From Candidatus Binatia bacterium (GTDB lineage: Bacteria; Desulfobacterota; Binatia; HRBIN30): 50,710 nt of DNA. The stretch covers positions 1-50,710 of the forward strand of contig JAOAHD010000012.1 of assembly GCA_026415395.1 (NCBI GenBank), written 5' to 3'. Numbering within the stretch: the first letter of the stretch is position 1; each line of letters opens with the position of its first letter. The notes under the pieces are model-generated. The model searched no databases. It was not told the DNA's origin and saw nothing but the letters and a program-made list of their open reading frames with translations. A program made the position numbers and the translations under genes. Below are positions 17,059-26,320 of this stretch, piece by piece.

Positions 17059-17785
17059 TCAGCTTCCGTACAAGGACTGGAGACGGGCGATGAACTCGGG
17101 CCCGAACTCTTCCAGCGCTCGCTTCCGTGCTTCGGCGAGCGCTTCCTTGTCTTCGACGATTGTACCGAACCCTGTGGCCCGGCCTTCGCCAAAAGCTTCC
17201 GCTGTCGCGTAGAGGTAGCCATTGGCGACGTCCCACATCGCGCCCTGGACCATTGCCAGCGCATCGACGTTGGTATCGGGCACGAGCCATAAACCGACGA
17301 TCGTCAAGTAGAGAACGGGAAATCCGTTCAGGTAACGATCTACTTGGCTCGCTGCTCGCATGATCAACACAGCGTCTGCGCCATGCTTGGCTGCGGCAAG
17401 CCGCACGCTTTTGACGTCGGTGCCACTCACTACGAGATCGGAGATCAAGAACAGGTCGGAGACGATCCCTTCTTTCACGAGGGCTTTCCGCCACGAGAGG
17501 ATCTCTTGCTTGTCCTCATCGCTCCACCGCCCCAGGCTCGAGGGATAGAAGTGGTCGCGTGCTGGTGATTCCGGCAGCAAGTACACAGCGAGCTTAAACG
17601 GAAAGCGGAGCTGGGGGTCTGAGTTCGAGCGCGGCCTTGATGTCTGCGTCGGTGACCTCGAGTGGCTCGCTTGCCAGGCGCTGCCGGAGAGCGCCGCGGT
17701 CGAACCCGGAGCTGCAACCCACAACTACCAGCGCGCCCAGCAGGAGCAGAGCTCGACGCCCGTTCCCAGGATGCATCATTGCCAC
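17059..17785 (-). pseudogene. Lipoprotein gene broken by a one-base frameshift at a C5 run
   Basis: From ATG 17785 the frame encodes a lipoprotein signal, RRALLLLGALVVVGCSS, with a lipobox cysteine, then about 57 residues ending ...IKAALELRP before running to a stop at 17594. The rest of the protein (QLRFPFKLAVYLLPE...QSLYGS, 184 residues) is in another frame, open from about 17613 to 17059. Removing one base from the C5 run (G5 at 17613-17617 on the plus strand) joins them into a 241-residue lipoprotein, with LRP reading straight into QLRFPF. The product resembles conserved membrane-lipid-attached proteins of unknown role. The downstream frame looks intact, so either the gene is recently broken or the consensus has one extra base. 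Confidence 0.75.
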
Positions 17786-18475
17786 CGCCCTCCCTCGTGA
17801 TGGCCCGAAATACGCGACAACCCGCGCTCAGGCAAGCACGTCGCTGAGCCTACCTCGAAGGTTCGCCACCAACAGCCCCGCGGCCCGCGCGCTGTTCTCA
17901 GCCGCAGACCACTCGACCTTCAGCCCTGGAGACAAAATGGACCGCTGAGAAGTCGCCAAACGCTAGGTCACGATCCCCAGGGTCGCCCGGGGGATGTCCG
18001 GGTGGGTAGAGCGTCGAAAAAGGCTGCGAACGAATGGCGCTCGGCGAGCCGTCAGCTGAGCTAAATTTCTCTCGGGCGGCGTCGCAGACTGGCTGTGCGG
18101 GCCCGGATACACGCTAGCTTGTGTGTTTCTGCCGAAGCTAAAGGGAAACGATTTTGTCCACCGGCCCTGCCCGGCGGTTCCGATGGATGCCGGCAGCGAA
18201 TTCGTGGGCGTCCTCGCCCGTGCCAGCGCAGGTTGCCCGGTACTCCCTGTGGCGAGTTGCGCCACACCATCCGTAGTCGCAGAGCAGCGCTACTTGTGCC
18301 GGTGGGAGGAACGGCACACGGCGTGCCCGCCACGGTAGCATCGTTAACCCGGCTGAAGCTGTACTGCCGCTCCACATGAGCAGCCATGTGATGTCGAAGC
18401 GCAGGTCCTTTCCGCAGGCCCCGGTGGGGCAACCCCCGGCAAACGAGGGGCGGGAGCAACGCGAGAAACCAAAAT
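17786..18475. other. Long intergenic region, no gene recognised
   Basis: This roughly 690-bp stretch lies between the start of the minus-strand lipoprotein gene and the terminator of the Pro/Thr-rich protein gene. It should contain the lipoprotein promoter. Open frames of up to about 157 codons exist on both strands, but they have no recognisable domain, no good ribosome-binding site and overlap each other. No repeat, tRNA or riboswitch was recognised. Confidence 0.5.
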
Positions 18476-18519
18476 CGCACCGCGGGGGCAGCGCACACCT
18501 TGCGTGCCCCCGCGGTGCG
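18476..18519 (-). terminator. Strong intrinsic terminator of the Pro/Thr-rich protein gene
   Basis: A perfect 15-bp stem (18476-18490 with 18505-18519) of almost pure G/C has a 14-base loop. Read on the minus strand it is followed by ATTTTGGTTTCT. It lies 11 bases beyond the stop codon at 18531, as expected for a Rho-independent terminator of the minus-strand gene. Confidence 0.88.
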
Positions 18520-18530
18520 GTGTGAACAGC

Positions 18531-20822
18531 TCATTGAGGAATCAGGGCCACAGACGTGCTCGCCTCGGCAACCAAGCCGGAGTCATCCGTCATGGTCGCC
18601 CCTAGTGTCAGCGCGGAAGGCAAGGGCAAAGTCGTGTTCACCTGCAGCTTGAGTCGCACCTTGCCCGACGGTACCGGCAAATTGGCGAACCGCAAAACGT
18701 GATCCTCCACGCTCGAGGGCGGAGGCCAGGCACTGAGGAGCGTAATTTCGCGCGGTAAAACAATCACGAGTTCATTGTTCGCGGTCGCCCCATTGTAACG
18801 CGCGAGTAAGGTGGCGCTTTGCGACATCCGCCATTTGCTGGGCCCCTTGAGAAACACGCTGAGGCGTTCCTGTGACCGCACCACCGAGCGGTGTTCGCAC
18901 ACAGCCGCATTGCCCGCTGGGTCCTCAATGCTTGCCCACGAGTACAAAACCGTGCCGTCCGCCACGCTCGAGCTCACGCTACCATCGATCCGTACCATGC
19001 CTGCGGTGCGATAGAGATTCCGGTACTCGACCACGGAGCCTGCAACCGTGTCTGGCGGGGGCACAAAGGCGATTGGGGAAAAGCCGATCTCCGGCAACGA
19101 CACGGTCAGGGTGTTGCTCGTTCCCGCGTTTTTGTACCGCGCAGCGTACCGAATTGGCGTGCCAGGGCGAGCGTACACTTGCGCTCGGAGAGCACAACTC
19201 AAGCGACCGGACGTGGTTACGCTCACGACCAGCGGATCGATTGCCTCCGCAAGCAGCTGCGTGCCGTTGTACAGGCGAGCGGTGTTCAGCAAGACTTGGC
19301 CCGGGCCGAGATCGGCAGGCAAACTCACATCAATGGTTGCCAGGCCTGCGGGTCCTTTATCAAAGCGATCCAGGTGGAGCCACACCCTGCGCCCGTCGGT
19401 CGTGATCACAGCATCGCTAGCGACGCGCAGCAGTTGCAGTGGCTCCGGCAGCGAATCTTCCAGCACAACATCGTTGAATGAAGTGCGACAAGGGTTGCTC
19501 CAGCGAAGCACGTAACTCACGCGCCCACCAGGACTCGCTAGGCCGACGTGGGTCTTGCTCAGGCGGATTTGACAATCATCCGGTAAGGCGGGTGTCAACG
19601 TCGGCGACGGCGATGGAGTTGGTGGCAGAGTACGTGTGCCCGCCGCAGTCGGCGTGGGAGTGCCCGTCGCTGTGCGGCTCGGCGTGTAGGTTGGCGTCGG
19701 AGTGCTGGTGGGCGGCGCGGTGCGGGTGGGCGTGTCCGTGCGTGTGGGAATGGGGGTGCGGCTCGGTGTTGGCGTTCTCGTGAAACTGCTGCCACCGCCG
19801 CCACCTCCGGACGTAGGCGACGGAGAGAACACGAGGCCTGCGGTAGGTGAAGGAGAAGGGGTCGGCGATGGGGAGAACGAGGGCGTGGCCGTCGGGGTTA
19901 CAGTTGGCGTGAACGAGCTAGAGGCTGTGGGTGTTGGAGACCCGGTCCAGGAGGCCGTTGGCGATGCCGTGAACGTGGCGGTGGGTGAGGTGCTCGGCGT
20001 GGAGGTGGGAGAGGGGGTGACCGTTGCGCTGAACGTGGGCGTGGCGGACGGAGGCGCACTTGCTGTAAAGGTTGAGCTTGGCGTGTGCGTGGCAGTTTCC
20101 GTGGGGGTCCCGGTCGCACTCGGGGTGGCCGAAGGCGTGTGAGACGGCGTCGCCGTCAAGGTCCACGTGGGCGTTGCGCTTGGTGAGAAAGAGAGCGTGG
20201 GGGTCGGTGTGAAGCTGAGGGTTGGCGTGGCGGTTGGGGTCAGGGTTGGCGTCGCGCTCGCGCTGGCTGTGGGGGTGGGAGTCGAGGTTCCAGTGAAGGT
20301 CATTGTGTGCGTAGGCGAGTGGGTGGCAGTGAAGGTCTGCGTCGCACTGGGGGAAGGGGTGAGCGTAGGGGTAAATGTTGGAGTCGCGCTCGGGGTGAAG
20401 GTCAAGGTCGCAGTAAATGTCGCTGACGGCGTCGTCGTTGGGCTCGGAGAATTTGTGGGCGTCGGGGTTCTCGAGGGAGTATTTGTGGGAGTGCGCGTCG
20501 GGGTCACGGTCGGCGTGTTCGTTACCGTGGGCGTCGCGGTGGGGGTGAGAAACAAGCCACTACAGCCGTTCTCGCAAGTGTTGCCGGTGCCCCCCACCCA
20601 CGTGCCGCCGCTGCTTCCGCCGCAAAGGGAATTGCACGTTGTGTTACACTGCGCAGCCCCAGTGGGGTTGTTGTAACATGCATTACAAGCATTGCAGGCA
20701 CAACAGCCGGCAGCGGACACTGGCTTTGCTGTGGCGAGTACGAGGACAGCGGCGCCCAGGGAAGCGACGAGAGACCGCCTGCCAGTCACCAACAGCAGTC
20801 GCGGTACGAACATCGTGGACAC
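18531..20822 (-). CDS. Secreted Cys-rich protein with Pro/Thr linker and three DUF11-like domains
   Basis: A GTG at 20822, 7 bases after AAGGAG, gives 763 residues; an ATG three codons later is the alternative. A signal peptide (SLVASLGAAVLVLATAKPVSA) ends near residue 38. Residues 39-90 are cysteine-rich (GCCACNACNACYN...CNTTCNSLC...CENGC), about 10 Cys in 50 residues. Residues 93-414 are a low-complexity TPT/SPT linker with a short Gly stretch. Residues 415-763 hold three repeats resembling DUF11/conserved-repeat Ig-like domains (SPGGRVSYVLRWSNPC, RPGTPIRYAARYKNAG, SQSATLLARYNGATANN). It is probably extracellular or surface-bound, with the linker a likely glycosylation target. Function unknown. 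Confidence 0.85.
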   Translation of the reverse strand: MSTMFVPRLLLVTGRRSLVASLGAAVLVLATAKPVSAAGCCACNACNACYNNPTGAAQCNTTCNSLCGGSSGGTWVGGTGNTCENGCSGLFLTPTATPTVTNTPTVTPTRTPTNTPSRTPTPTNSPSPTTTPSATFTATLTFTPSATPTFTPTLTPSPSATQTFTATHSPTHTMTFTGTSTPTPTASASATPTLTPTATPTLSFTPTPTLSFSPSATPTWTLTATPSHTPSATPSATGTPTETATHTPSSTFTASAPPSATPTFSATVTPSPTSTPSTSPTATFTASPTASWTGSPTPTASSSFTPTVTPTATPSFSPSPTPSPSPTAGLVFSPSPTSGGGGGGSSFTRTPTPSRTPIPTRTDTPTRTAPPTSTPTPTYTPSRTATGTPTPTAAGTRTLPPTPSPSPTLTPALPDDCQIRLSKTHVGLASPGGRVSYVLRWSNPCRTSFNDVVLEDSLPEPLQLLRVASDAVITTDGRRVWLHLDRFDKGPAGLATIDVSLPADLGPGQVLLNTARLYNGTQLLAEAIDPLVVSVTTSGRLSCALRAQVYARPGTPIRYAARYKNAGTSNTLTVSLPEIGFSPIAFVPPPDTVAGSVVEYRNLYRTAGMVRIDGSVSSSVADGTVLYSWASIEDPAGNAAVCEHRSVVRSQERLSVFLKGPSKWRMSQSATLLARYNGATANNELVIVLPREITLLSAWPPPSSVEDHVLRFANLPVPSGKVRLKLQVNTTLPLPSALTLGATMTDDSGLVAEASTSVALIPQ
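19581..20546 (-). repeat. Low-complexity Thr/Pro/Ser-coding repeat tract
   Basis: About 966 bases encode 322 residues of degenerate TPT, SPS and TAT units within the secreted protein. On the plus strand the same DNA reads as GTGGGCGTC-like 6- to 12-base units, and the opposite strand stays open as a Val/Gly-rich frame purely as a by-product. Such tracts expand and contract by slippage and are prone to misassembly. Confidence 0.9.
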
Positions 20823-21378
20823 AGACCTACTCCTTCGAACCGCGCCATCGCGTTGCTCCCGGCGAGGGAAGAACTCCCGCCGGCACCCAAGGGCTTACAG
20901 GCACGCTGCCTCCGCCAACCCTACCCCAGCCCGTTCAGTCCCGTTCCCCTGGGAACAGCGCGGTTCATGAAATGCATTGATGACGGCTCTCAGAATTAAA
21001 GCGGAACAGGGGTTTCGCAAGAAAAAAAATCTTAACCTCTTTATTCGAGGAACTGATTACCGGCGACAACCAACGAATGCGCGCTCTGAGCGGCGCGGGT
21101 AAAGCACGGTCGGAGTGAGGATGCCGTGAGAGCGGGGAGTCGTCCTGGAGGTTGTTCTCACCCAAGAGGCAAAAATGCTCTGAGTGACGTGAAAACTCCC
21201 GGCGGAGTGGCGACGCTCCTCGTTGGTCCCGATTGCGTTCGGTACGTTCGGCCCTTCCCTCACGGCCTGACCCTCGGGCACGACCCGTTCGACGCCGGGG
21301 AGCGGCGGCAACGAGCGTTTGCTTGCGGGTGCCCAGGGCCACCGTTCGTCTGTCGCACACCCTACAAAAGCCGCTTGT
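20823..21378. other. Intergenic region upstream of the Pro/Thr protein, A/T-rich core
   Basis: This 556-bp region lies upstream of the minus-strand secreted protein and downstream of the pantothenate kinase gene. It includes an A/T-rich segment (about 20991-21050, with an A8 run) that is unusual here and may hold the promoter. A 14-bp inverted repeat, GTTCCC-CT-GGGAAC, at 20943-20956 is a possible operator. No convincing gene was found. Confidence 0.5.
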
Positions 21379-22218
21379 TCAGCTTACCTGCGATTCAGCC
21401 GACCGACTGGCAGTGGCGGCAAGATGCCGAGCTGCGCCGATCGCCGTGGCGTACTCAGCATGCGGCGGAACCAGGAATTCGCAGTCGAACAGCCCCGATG
21501 TGGCAAGCACGCGTTCGACGAACGGGCGCACACGAAGGAGTTTTCCGGTGAGCACAATCTCCCGTTGGCCGCACGCGCGTGCGGCTAACACGCTGAGCGA
21601 GACGATGACCTCGGCAATCATGTTGATCAAACCGCGAGCTTTGTCCTCGGCACGGGCATCGGCACCGAGCTTCCCAAAGTTGCTGGCAGTGGCGTGCGCG
21701 GGAAGGCGACCGACAGGGCCACCCGCAATATCCCCCACGGTTAGATCGACATGCGACAAATCGCCGCCTGCAGCCAGACGCTCGAGGGTTTCCAAGCGAG
21801 AGATTTGCAACAAGTGTTTTGCGAGCCCGAGCAGTGTGCCACCACCCACCCCGGTGCCCCCGACATGTTCCACCCGATCATGTTCCACCGACACCATCGC
21901 TGTTCCGGTGCCGAGGGAGACCACCAAGGCACGCTCCTTTCCCGCGAGACTCGCCCCGCCAACCCCGATGGCGATGATTTCCGGCACCTTGTGCACCGGA
22001 ATGCCCAAGAGGTTGGTGCCGAGGTGGCGGGCACCGCCGCCGGTGGCAGCAATGGCGTGCACTGCGGCAAGCTCCACCCCGAGCTCGTGTGCGAGCTTCC
22101 CTAGGGCACCGGCGGCCGCAGCGGTCGGATCGTTCGCCTCCACCGACACCACCGGCAACGCCGCGGTGTCCAGAACCGCGTCGGTTGTGGAACCGCCGAT
22201 GTCAATTCCAACAATCAC
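21379..22218 (-). CDS. Type II pantothenate kinase-like protein
   Basis: The 279-residue protein has the actin-like ATPase fold of eukaryotic-type PanK. It begins MIVGIDIGGSTTDAV (phosphate loop), then has ATGGGARHLG, SLGTGTAMVSVE (second phosphate motif) and the type II hallmark GGTGVGGGTLLGLAKHLL. It would phosphorylate pantothenate, the first step of coenzyme A synthesis, in the cytoplasm. Type II enzymes are sporadic in bacteria and often insensitive to CoA feedback. It follows the N-acetylglutamate synthase gene by 24 bases on the same strand. A broader N-acetylglucosamine-kinase/BadF-like identity is the main alternative. Confidence 0.82.
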   Translation of the reverse strand: MIVGIDIGGSTTDAVLDTAALPVVSVEANDPTAAAAGALGKLAHELGVELAAVHAIAATGGGARHLGTNLLGIPVHKVPEIIAIGVGGASLAGKERALVVSLGTGTAMVSVEHDRVEHVGGTGVGGGTLLGLAKHLLQISRLETLERLAAGGDLSHVDLTVGDIAGGPVGRLPAHATASNFGKLGADARAEDKARGLINMIAEVIVSLSVLAARACGQREIVLTGKLLRVRPFVERVLATSGLFDCEFLVPPHAEYATAIGAARHLAATASRSAESQVS

Positions 22219-22242
22219 CCGCGCGCTTCCTTCCCGTCGGTT

Positions 22243-23469
22243 TCAAGCGCTGGTCTCCAGATCGAGCCGTAGAGCGACCACGGCTCTCTTTCGCTCTACA
22301 GGGTACCCGCTCCACTTCGCCGCAGGCACGGCGCTGTGGGGCACGACCCGAAACCCCTCGCGGGAAAAAAATGCCTGTGCGGTGGGCACACTCGTACACG
22401 CAAACACGTAGCGGAGGCCAAGGGCGCGCGCGTCTGCCAATACGCGTGCCAGCAGCTTGCGGCCGATGCCCTCCCCCTTGAAACGCGTGATCGTGTAGAG
22501 GCCGATGATTTCGCCTGCACCCTCGGCGCGATAGCGCTCGCTTTCCAATGCGCACACACCGGCCAGGTGATGGGCACCTACAACCGCGCCGTACGCTTGC
22601 ACAAGCAAGCGGGCAATTTCCTCCGGTGAACGGGGCTTAAGCACGCCCTCGCGCACGCCCCGGGCCAACAGCCGTTCCACCTCCGGAAAATCGTCGACAC
22701 GAAGCCGTTCCACCGTGCAATAGTCCGATGACGTGAACAGCGTGCCCGAACCCGTGTAGGTGAACAGTTCTTCCGCCAAACCGCGCAAGCAGCACACATT
22801 CACAGAGCCGACGCCGGCGGCGAGCGCACGCCGGACGGCGGCAAACAGCGCGCGGCGGTGTCCGAGCCCGGCCCATTCGGCTTGGCCAACCGCCAACACC
22901 GCGTCGAGCATGCTCGCATCCATAAAGGGCAGGATCGTCCCCTTGCCATCGGCAATGCCGCCCTCCGGCTCGACGAGCACGAGCTTGTGCACCTGTAACT
23001 TGGCCGCAATTGCCGTGGCAAAATCGTGCACACGCGCTCGGTCTTCCTCTCCAGTGACGACGACAAACCAGCCGTGCTCGCGCAGCCTGAGCCATGCCCG
23101 CGCGAGAAAGTCGGCATCGACTTCCTGCTCACCACCGCGCAAATCGACGCGGCTTACCCGTGTACCCACGCGGCCGTTTGCGTCAAAAAGCGCTCCCGCA
23201 GTGGGATGGCGTGTAGCGATTTCTTGCAGCAATGCCTGGGTCCGACGCGGCACGGCGCTGCCCAACACCAAGACGAGCCTCGTTTCGTTCCGCACGAGAT
23301 CGTCGACGAGCGAAACGAGCGACTGCAAAGCCTCAGCCTCATTGGGCAGTTCTTCACTCGGCAGGGCGAGCACCAGGGTGCGACGACGGAACTCCTCGAG
23401 ATAAAACTCCTTTTCCGGAGCCCAGGCGGCATCCGCGATGGCGAGCTCGTTCGCTTTTTCGCAATTCAT
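22243..23469 (-). CDS. argA: N-acetylglutamate synthase (amino-acid-kinase + GNAT fusion)
   Basis: The ATG at 23469 gives 408 residues (MNCEKANELAIADAAW). Longer in-frame starts add Arg/Cys-rich sequence without family likeness and run into the divergent kinase gene. Residues 25-270 resemble the amino-acid-kinase fold of ArgA/ArgB (LVLVLGSAVPRRTQALL, GSVNVCCLRGLAEELFTYTGSGTLF). The C-terminal 140 residues form a GNAT domain with the acetyl-CoA loop FKGEGIGRKLLARVL. This is the ArgA layout, committing glutamate to arginine synthesis. The GTLF motif is typical of the ArgA linker. Regulation by arginine is expected for the family but not shown here. Confidence 0.88.
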   Translation of the reverse strand: MNCEKANELAIADAAWAPEKEFYLEEFRRRTLVLALPSEELPNEAEALQSLVSLVDDLVRNETRLVLVLGSAVPRRTQALLQEIATRHPTAGALFDANGRVGTRVSRVDLRGGEQEVDADFLARAWLRLREHGWFVVVTGEEDRARVHDFATAIAAKLQVHKLVLVEPEGGIADGKGTILPFMDASMLDAVLAVGQAEWAGLGHRRALFAAVRRALAAGVGSVNVCCLRGLAEELFTYTGSGTLFTSSDYCTVERLRVDDFPEVERLLARGVREGVLKPRSPEEIARLLVQAYGAVVGAHHLAGVCALESERYRAEGAGEIIGLYTITRFKGEGIGRKLLARVLADARALGLRYVFACTSVPTAQAFFSREGFRVVPHSAVPAAKWSGYPVERKRAVVALRLDLETSA

Positions 23470-23670
23470 TGGCAACGGGAACGCTATCAAACAATATGCA
23501 CCTGAGCGAGCAAGACAGTTCCGCTTCCGGAAGTTTGGAAAACCCGTCTCCCTGGATTTGCAAGCGCAACAACCGCCGTGCTTACGCAAAGCACGGAGCG
23601 GGCCCCGAGCCCCGGCGCTCGGATTGCTTTCAACTCTAGCTTTGCAACCTCTTGGCAACAGGAAAAGAGC

Positions 23671-25197
23671 GTGTGCGACGACGAGACGCGAACCCAAGCT
23701 GGGCAACACTTCGACCTCCGGAATAGTGCTCTGGCAGCGTTGCGCGCGTTCCCGGATCCCTGGTGGCTCCTCGACGATCACGGGAAAATCCTTTTCGCCA
23801 GCGACGTGCTCGGGGCATTGCTAGGGTTGCAGGGGACTGATTGCCGCGGCCTGACCTTGGCGGAACTCTGGCAGCGAGTAGGGGCACGGGTGATTCACGA
23901 CGCCGAGGTGTTGCAGAGGTGGTCGGGGGCCAGTGCGCTCGTTGAGTGGAGAACGGGTCGGGGCGAGCAGCGCCGGGCCATCTTGCGCGAGACGGTTGTC
24001 GCTGCAGAGGGGGAGCCCGTGCGTGTGGCCGTGCTGCACGAAGTCAGTGCTTGCCTGGCGGAGCATGTAGCCCTAGCCGAGTGCCGCGATCGCTTTGCCG
24101 CGTTCATGGAGCATTTGCCCGGAGTGGCGTACATGAAAGATCCTGCGGGTCGCTATGTGTACGTGAGCCCCACGTTCGAGCGCCATTTTGGGAAGCCGCC
24201 CGATGCGTACGTTGGAAAGCGCGATGCTGAGGTGTGGCCGGCGGAGGTGGTGGAGCAACTCCGAGCGAGCGACGCAGCCGTGCTCGAGCGGCGGAGCGTG
24301 GTGCAAACCACCGAGCGCGTGCCGCAAGCCGATGGCTTGCACTATTGGCTGGCAACCAAGTTTCCCATTCTGTCAGCCAGCGGCGAGGTCGTGCTCATCG
24401 GCGGCGTGGCTGTGGATGTCACGGAAGAACGACGTGCTTTGGAAAGCCTCAAGGAGTTGCAACGCTCGGCGCAGCAGCGCGAGCGTCTGGCCGATGTGGG
24501 CGCAATTACCGCGCAAATTTTGCATGACTTAGCGAACCCCATCGCTGGCTTGTCCATGCAGGTGCAGCTCTTGTTGCGCCGCGCCGCCCGCGATCCGAAC
24601 CGCCCGGTGGCGAGTCTGGTCCAGTCGCTCGGCCGGCTCCTGGCCGAGGTGCAGCGCTTGGACGCCTTGCTACGGGAATTTAAAGACTTTGCCCGCGAGC
24701 AGCGCTTAGAGCTGCAACCACTCCGGCTGCGCGCATTCCTGGGCGACTGCATCGCTCAGTGGCGACCCGTCGCACGATCGCGCGACATTGGCTTGGTGGG
24801 CGAGTTGTCTCCCGATCTCCCGGTGATTCGGGCAGACGCCGAGCAGCTGCGGCGGGTTATGGATAACTTGGTCAAGAACGCCATCGAGGCCATCGACCGC
24901 GGACCAGGAACCATCTGGCTCCGTTCGGCGCCGGTGGGTTCAGAGCGAGTGCGGATCTCGGTGGCCGACGACGGTCCGGGCATCGCCTCCCATATCGATC
25001 CGTTTCGCTTGTTCGAGACCACCAAGCCCTATGGAACCGGGTTAGGATTACCCATCGTCCGGCAAATCGTCGAAGCGCACGGCGGAAGGATTGCCTTCGA
25101 GCCGCGGGAGCCACGCGGAGTCACGTTTCACATAGACCTGCCCCAGCACGGGCCCGCCTGGCCGACGCCCCCGACCGGGTTTGTCGGCCCGCGGTAA
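23671..25197 (+). CDS. PAS-domain sensor histidine kinase (NtrB-like)
   Basis: A GTG at 23671 preceded by CAGGAAAAG gives 508 residues; a GTG at 23578 would add 31 residues with no clear ribosome-binding site. Two PAS-like domains occupy about 20-125 and 137-252 (the second with RYVYVSPTFERHFGK and VAVDVTEERRA). The HisKA helix carries H285 in ILHDLANPIAGL. HATPase_c motifs are NLVKNAIEAID, DDGPGIA and GTGLGLPIVRQIVEAHGG. There are no membrane segments. The cognate regulator is not adjacent, so it is an orphan here. It diverges from the argA gene, and their promoters share the roughly 200 bp between them. Confidence 0.93.
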   Translation: MCDDETRTQAGQHFDLRNSALAALRAFPDPWWLLDDHGKILFASDVLGALLGLQGTDCRGLTLAELWQRVGARVIHDAEVLQRWSGASALVEWRTGRGEQRRAILRETVVAAEGEPVRVAVLHEVSACLAEHVALAECRDRFAAFMEHLPGVAYMKDPAGRYVYVSPTFERHFGKPPDAYVGKRDAEVWPAEVVEQLRASDAAVLERRSVVQTTERVPQADGLHYWLATKFPILSASGEVVLIGGVAVDVTEERRALESLKELQRSAQQRERLADVGAITAQILHDLANPIAGLSMQVQLLLRRAARDPNRPVASLVQSLGRLLAEVQRLDALLREFKDFAREQRLELQPLRLRAFLGDCIAQWRPVARSRDIGLVGELSPDLPVIRADAEQLRRVMDNLVKNAIEAIDRGPGTIWLRSAPVGSERVRISVADDGPGIASHIDPFRLFETTKPYGTGLGLPIVRQIVEAHGGRIAFEPREPRGVTFHIDLPQHGPAWPTPPTGFVGPR

Positions 25198-25241
25198 GCA
25201 CCCGCGGGAATCCTCGCAAGCGAGCGGCAACGTGCGTCGGC

Positions 25242-26243
25242 TCACGCACTGAGCTCGAGCATGCGTCGCAGCGAGCGCTCTGCGCCGCGGCGGACCTCCT
25301 CGTCCAGCACGATTTCGTGCTGCATGGTTTGCAGCGACCACAGGGTACGGTCGAGGGTGATCATTTTCATGAACTGGCACAGCTTGCACGCCTTGTAAAA
25401 CTTTTTCTCCGGCACCTCGAGAAACAACCGATCGGAGAGGCCGCACTCCGTGACCACAACAAATTCCGTGGCTTCGCTGCGCTTGGCGTAATCGACCATG
25501 CCACTCGTACTAAGCACAGCGTCGGCCAACGCGATCACGTCGGCGCGACACTCCGGGTGAACCAAGATGCGAGCGTGCGGCAGTGCCTCCTTGATTCTCA
25601 GAATGTTTTCCGGGGTGATTTGGTGGTGCACGTAACAGGCGCCGTTCCAAGTCAGGATGGTCTTGTTCGTGTGCTGCTGTACGTATTCGCCGAGGTGTTG
25701 GTCGGGCACGAACAAGATGTGCTCGCTCGGAAGGCGGTTGACGATTTTCGCTGCGTTCGACGAGGTGCAACAAACGTCGACCACAGCCTTGACCGCTGCC
25801 GTGGTATTCACGTACGCCACCACCGCGAGATCGGGATACACCGCCTTGAGTTCATCGCGGCGCTCGACGACTTCGTCGGCCGTCACACTGTCCGCAAGCG
25901 AGCAGCCCGCACGCAGATCCGGAAGCAGCACGGTCTTCTTTGGGTTCAGGATCTTTGCCGTCTCGGCCATGAAGTGCACACCGCAAAACACAATCACATC
26001 GGCTTCCACGCCGGCTGCTTGCCGCGCAAGCTCGAGCGAGTCGCCGATAAAATCGGCCACCTCGAAGATCTCGGGGCGCTGGTAGTTGTGCGCCAGGATG
26101 ACCGCGTTGCGCTCTCGCTTGAGCGCACGGATTTGCACCACCACTTCGGCCAGATGACGGCAGGTATCGAGGTCGTAATAGCCGGGGTGCGTGGGCGCGA
26201 GTTTTTGGTGGAGTTCCTCCGCGAGAGTTGCGTGCCGTTCCAT
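25242..26243 (-). CDS. nadA: Quinolinate synthase (NadA)
   Basis: The 333-residue protein carries the NadA triad of pseudo-repeats and the [4Fe-4S] ligand cysteines: C114 (LPDLRAGCSLADS), C203 (WNGACYVHH) and C286 or C289 in KACKLCQFMK. Other family signatures are ILAHNYQRPEIFEVADFIGDS and FCGVHFMAETAKILNP. It condenses iminoaspartate with dihydroxyacetone phosphate for NAD synthesis. The adjacent CxxC at 286-289 leaves the identity of the third ligand open. It is the last gene of a minus-strand set with the methyltransferase and pssA; nadB and nadC are not nearby. Confidence 0.96.
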   Translation of the reverse strand: MERHATLAEELHQKLAPTHPGYYDLDTCRHLAEVVVQIRALKRERNAVILAHNYQRPEIFEVADFIGDSLELARQAAGVEADVIVFCGVHFMAETAKILNPKKTVLLPDLRAGCSLADSVTADEVVERRDELKAVYPDLAVVAYVNTTAAVKAVVDVCCTSSNAAKIVNRLPSEHILFVPDQHLGEYVQQHTNKTILTWNGACYVHHQITPENILRIKEALPHARILVHPECRADVIALADAVLSTSGMVDYAKRSEATEFVVVTECGLSDRLFLEVPEKKFYKACKLCQFMKMITLDRTLWSLQTMQHEIVLDEEVRRGAERSLRRMLELSA

Positions 26244-26320
26244 AATCGATCCCGTTTGTTATCGCGACTTTGTAGCGTGACCCAGCGATTTCCCCAATGG
26301 GTGCGGCCACCGCTCGGCGT

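Noticed and set aside
17613-17617. Programmed ribosomal frameshift in the lipoprotein gene
   Set aside because: A run of five C without a visible stimulatory element is a weak slip site. An extra base in the consensus is simpler.
19702-20676. Long plus-strand Val/Gly-rich open frames opposite the Pro/Thr tract
   Set aside because: They are by-products of the repetitive TPT codons of the minus-strand gene, with no signal peptide, domain or ribosome-binding site.
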